From G965205255 sp965205255 (GTDB taxonomy: Bacteria; Pseudomonadota; Gammaproteobacteria; Pseudomonadales; Endozoicomonadaceae), in contig OZ242051.1 of assembly GCA_965205255.1 (NCBI GenBank), forward strand, positions 496,001 to 560,000: a stretch of DNA of 64,000 nt. The letters are read 5' to 3'. Each line of letters starts with the position of its first letter. Within the stretch, counting starts at the first letter, position 1. A program made the translations under genes and the position numbers. The notes under the pieces are model-generated. The model did no database searches and was not told where the DNA came from. It was given only the letters and a program-made list of their open reading frames with translations. This document shows positions 63,487-64,000 of the stretch, piece after piece.

Positions 63487-64000
63487 CAATCAAAAAAAAC
63501 AGAACGGTCATGTTTGCGTTTTTTCCACGCCCGCACCACATATATTCTCCACAACAGACGGATAATGAAATAGCTGGAAACTGCAAAAATTATGCCACAT
63601 ATAAATGACCCAAGATAGAGGGGCAACCATATCCTTGAAAGCTGAGACATCAGCCAGTCCCAACTGAAATGAAACCCAGCATCATTTGGAGGAATATCTA
63701 AAACAAAGCATCCCACCTTGTAACTAAAATAAAATATAAATGGCATGGTGAGAGGATTAGTAATCCACACCAAGGCCACAGAAAGGGGTAGATTACAGCA
63801 TAAATAAACAGCTAAAATTGCAGCCAAAACCATCTGAAAAGGAATAGGAATAAATGCCACAAATACCCCTACCAAAAAAGCTTTGGCCGCTGAACGACGA
63901 TTTAAGTGCCAAAGATTAGAATTCAAAAGCCTACTTCCCAAAAACTGCAAATATTTATTGGCTCTCAGGCTATCATGGTTGGGTAAATAGCGTTGTAATA
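63486..64000 (-). CDS. DUF2062 membrane protein, 5' end outside window
   Basis: The frame is open to the right edge (..QRYLPNHDSLRANKYLQFLG..), so the gene starts beyond 64000; a TTG at 63950 is internal. Diagnostic DUF2062 segment: NLWHLNRRSAAKAFLVGVFV, then AFIPIPFQMVLAA and VWITNPLTMPFIFYFSYKVG. Two to three transmembrane helices. Function of the family is unknown; in relatives it is often near lolC or comEC genes, which fits the context. Confidence 0.88.
   Translation of the reverse strand, partial: LQRYLPNHDSLRANKYLQFLGSRLLNSNLWHLNRRSAAKAFLVGVFVAFIPIPFQMVLAAILAVYLCCNLPLSVALVWITNPLTMPFIFYFSYKVGCFVLDIPPNDAGFHFSWDWLMSQLSRIWLPLYLGSFICGIIFAVSSYFIIRLLWRIYVVRAWKKRKHDRSVFFD

Noticed and set aside
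1..64000. tRNA or rRNA genes
   Set aside because: No cloverleaf-like or rRNA-like segment was noticed; a covariance-model scan would be needed to exclude them fully.

Overview
The window is an AT-rich gammaproteobacterial chromosome segment. Its housekeeping genes (fabB, htpG, mutY, the S10-spc-alpha ribosomal cluster, lolC-lolD) and two gene pairings, amgK-murU and ubiG-mupP-yciK, match the pseudomonad/oceanospirilloid arrangement. Between these lie many eukaryote-directed or toxin-like genes, dispersed palindromic repeats and decayed insertion sequences, as expected of a host-associated bacterium. My best guess is an Endozoicomonadaceae-type symbiont or parasite of a marine animal (an intranuclear lineage such as Ca. 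Endonucleobacter would fit), but this is inference from content, not a database result.

Layout. 1-550: 3' end of fabB. 787-4434 (-): giant protein of unknown function. 4802-5263: small secreted protein. 5362-7272: htpG behind a textbook sigma-32 promoter. 7416-13430: probable effector island with a secreted M4 metalloprotease, a ubiquitin-specific-protease-like deubiquitinase and a possible papain-like protein. 14672-17975: amgK, murU, djlA and a glutathione transferase. 18344-19672: secreted Hint/papain-like toxin module. 20554-26527: small secreted Cys-rich proteins, mutY, a GT87 membrane glycosyltransferase, a secreted tyrosine phosphatase and an IS630 remnant.

27071-42773: two tandem copies of a unit of about 7.8 kb, each encoding a protein of about 2350 residues: signal peptide, RHS/YD repeats, RHS core, glycine-rich hydrophobic stretch, self-cleaving Hint domain, then four C2H2 zinc fingers. 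The bodies are almost identical while the zinc-finger tails have diverged. An IS6/IS26-type transposase remnant lies between the copies. This is the most striking system here: a polymorphic-toxin delivery scaffold whose payload looks like a eukaryotic DNA-binding protein.

43364-45862: ubiG, mupP and yciK, ending in short tandem repeats. 46265-60165 (-): rplQ to rpsJ, 26 genes. 60701-62639: lolC-type permease and lolD. 62813-64000 (-): a small secreted protein and a DUF2062 membrane protein running off the window.

How it fits together: AmgK, MurU and MupP form the anabolic MurNAc recycling route. The deubiquitinase, phosphatase, metalloprotease, papain-like proteins and RHS-Hint-zinc-finger proteins look like a repertoire for manipulating a eukaryotic host. 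A MITE-like repeat of about 100-165 bp occurs at least eight times between genes. No tRNA, rRNA or CRISPR array was seen.
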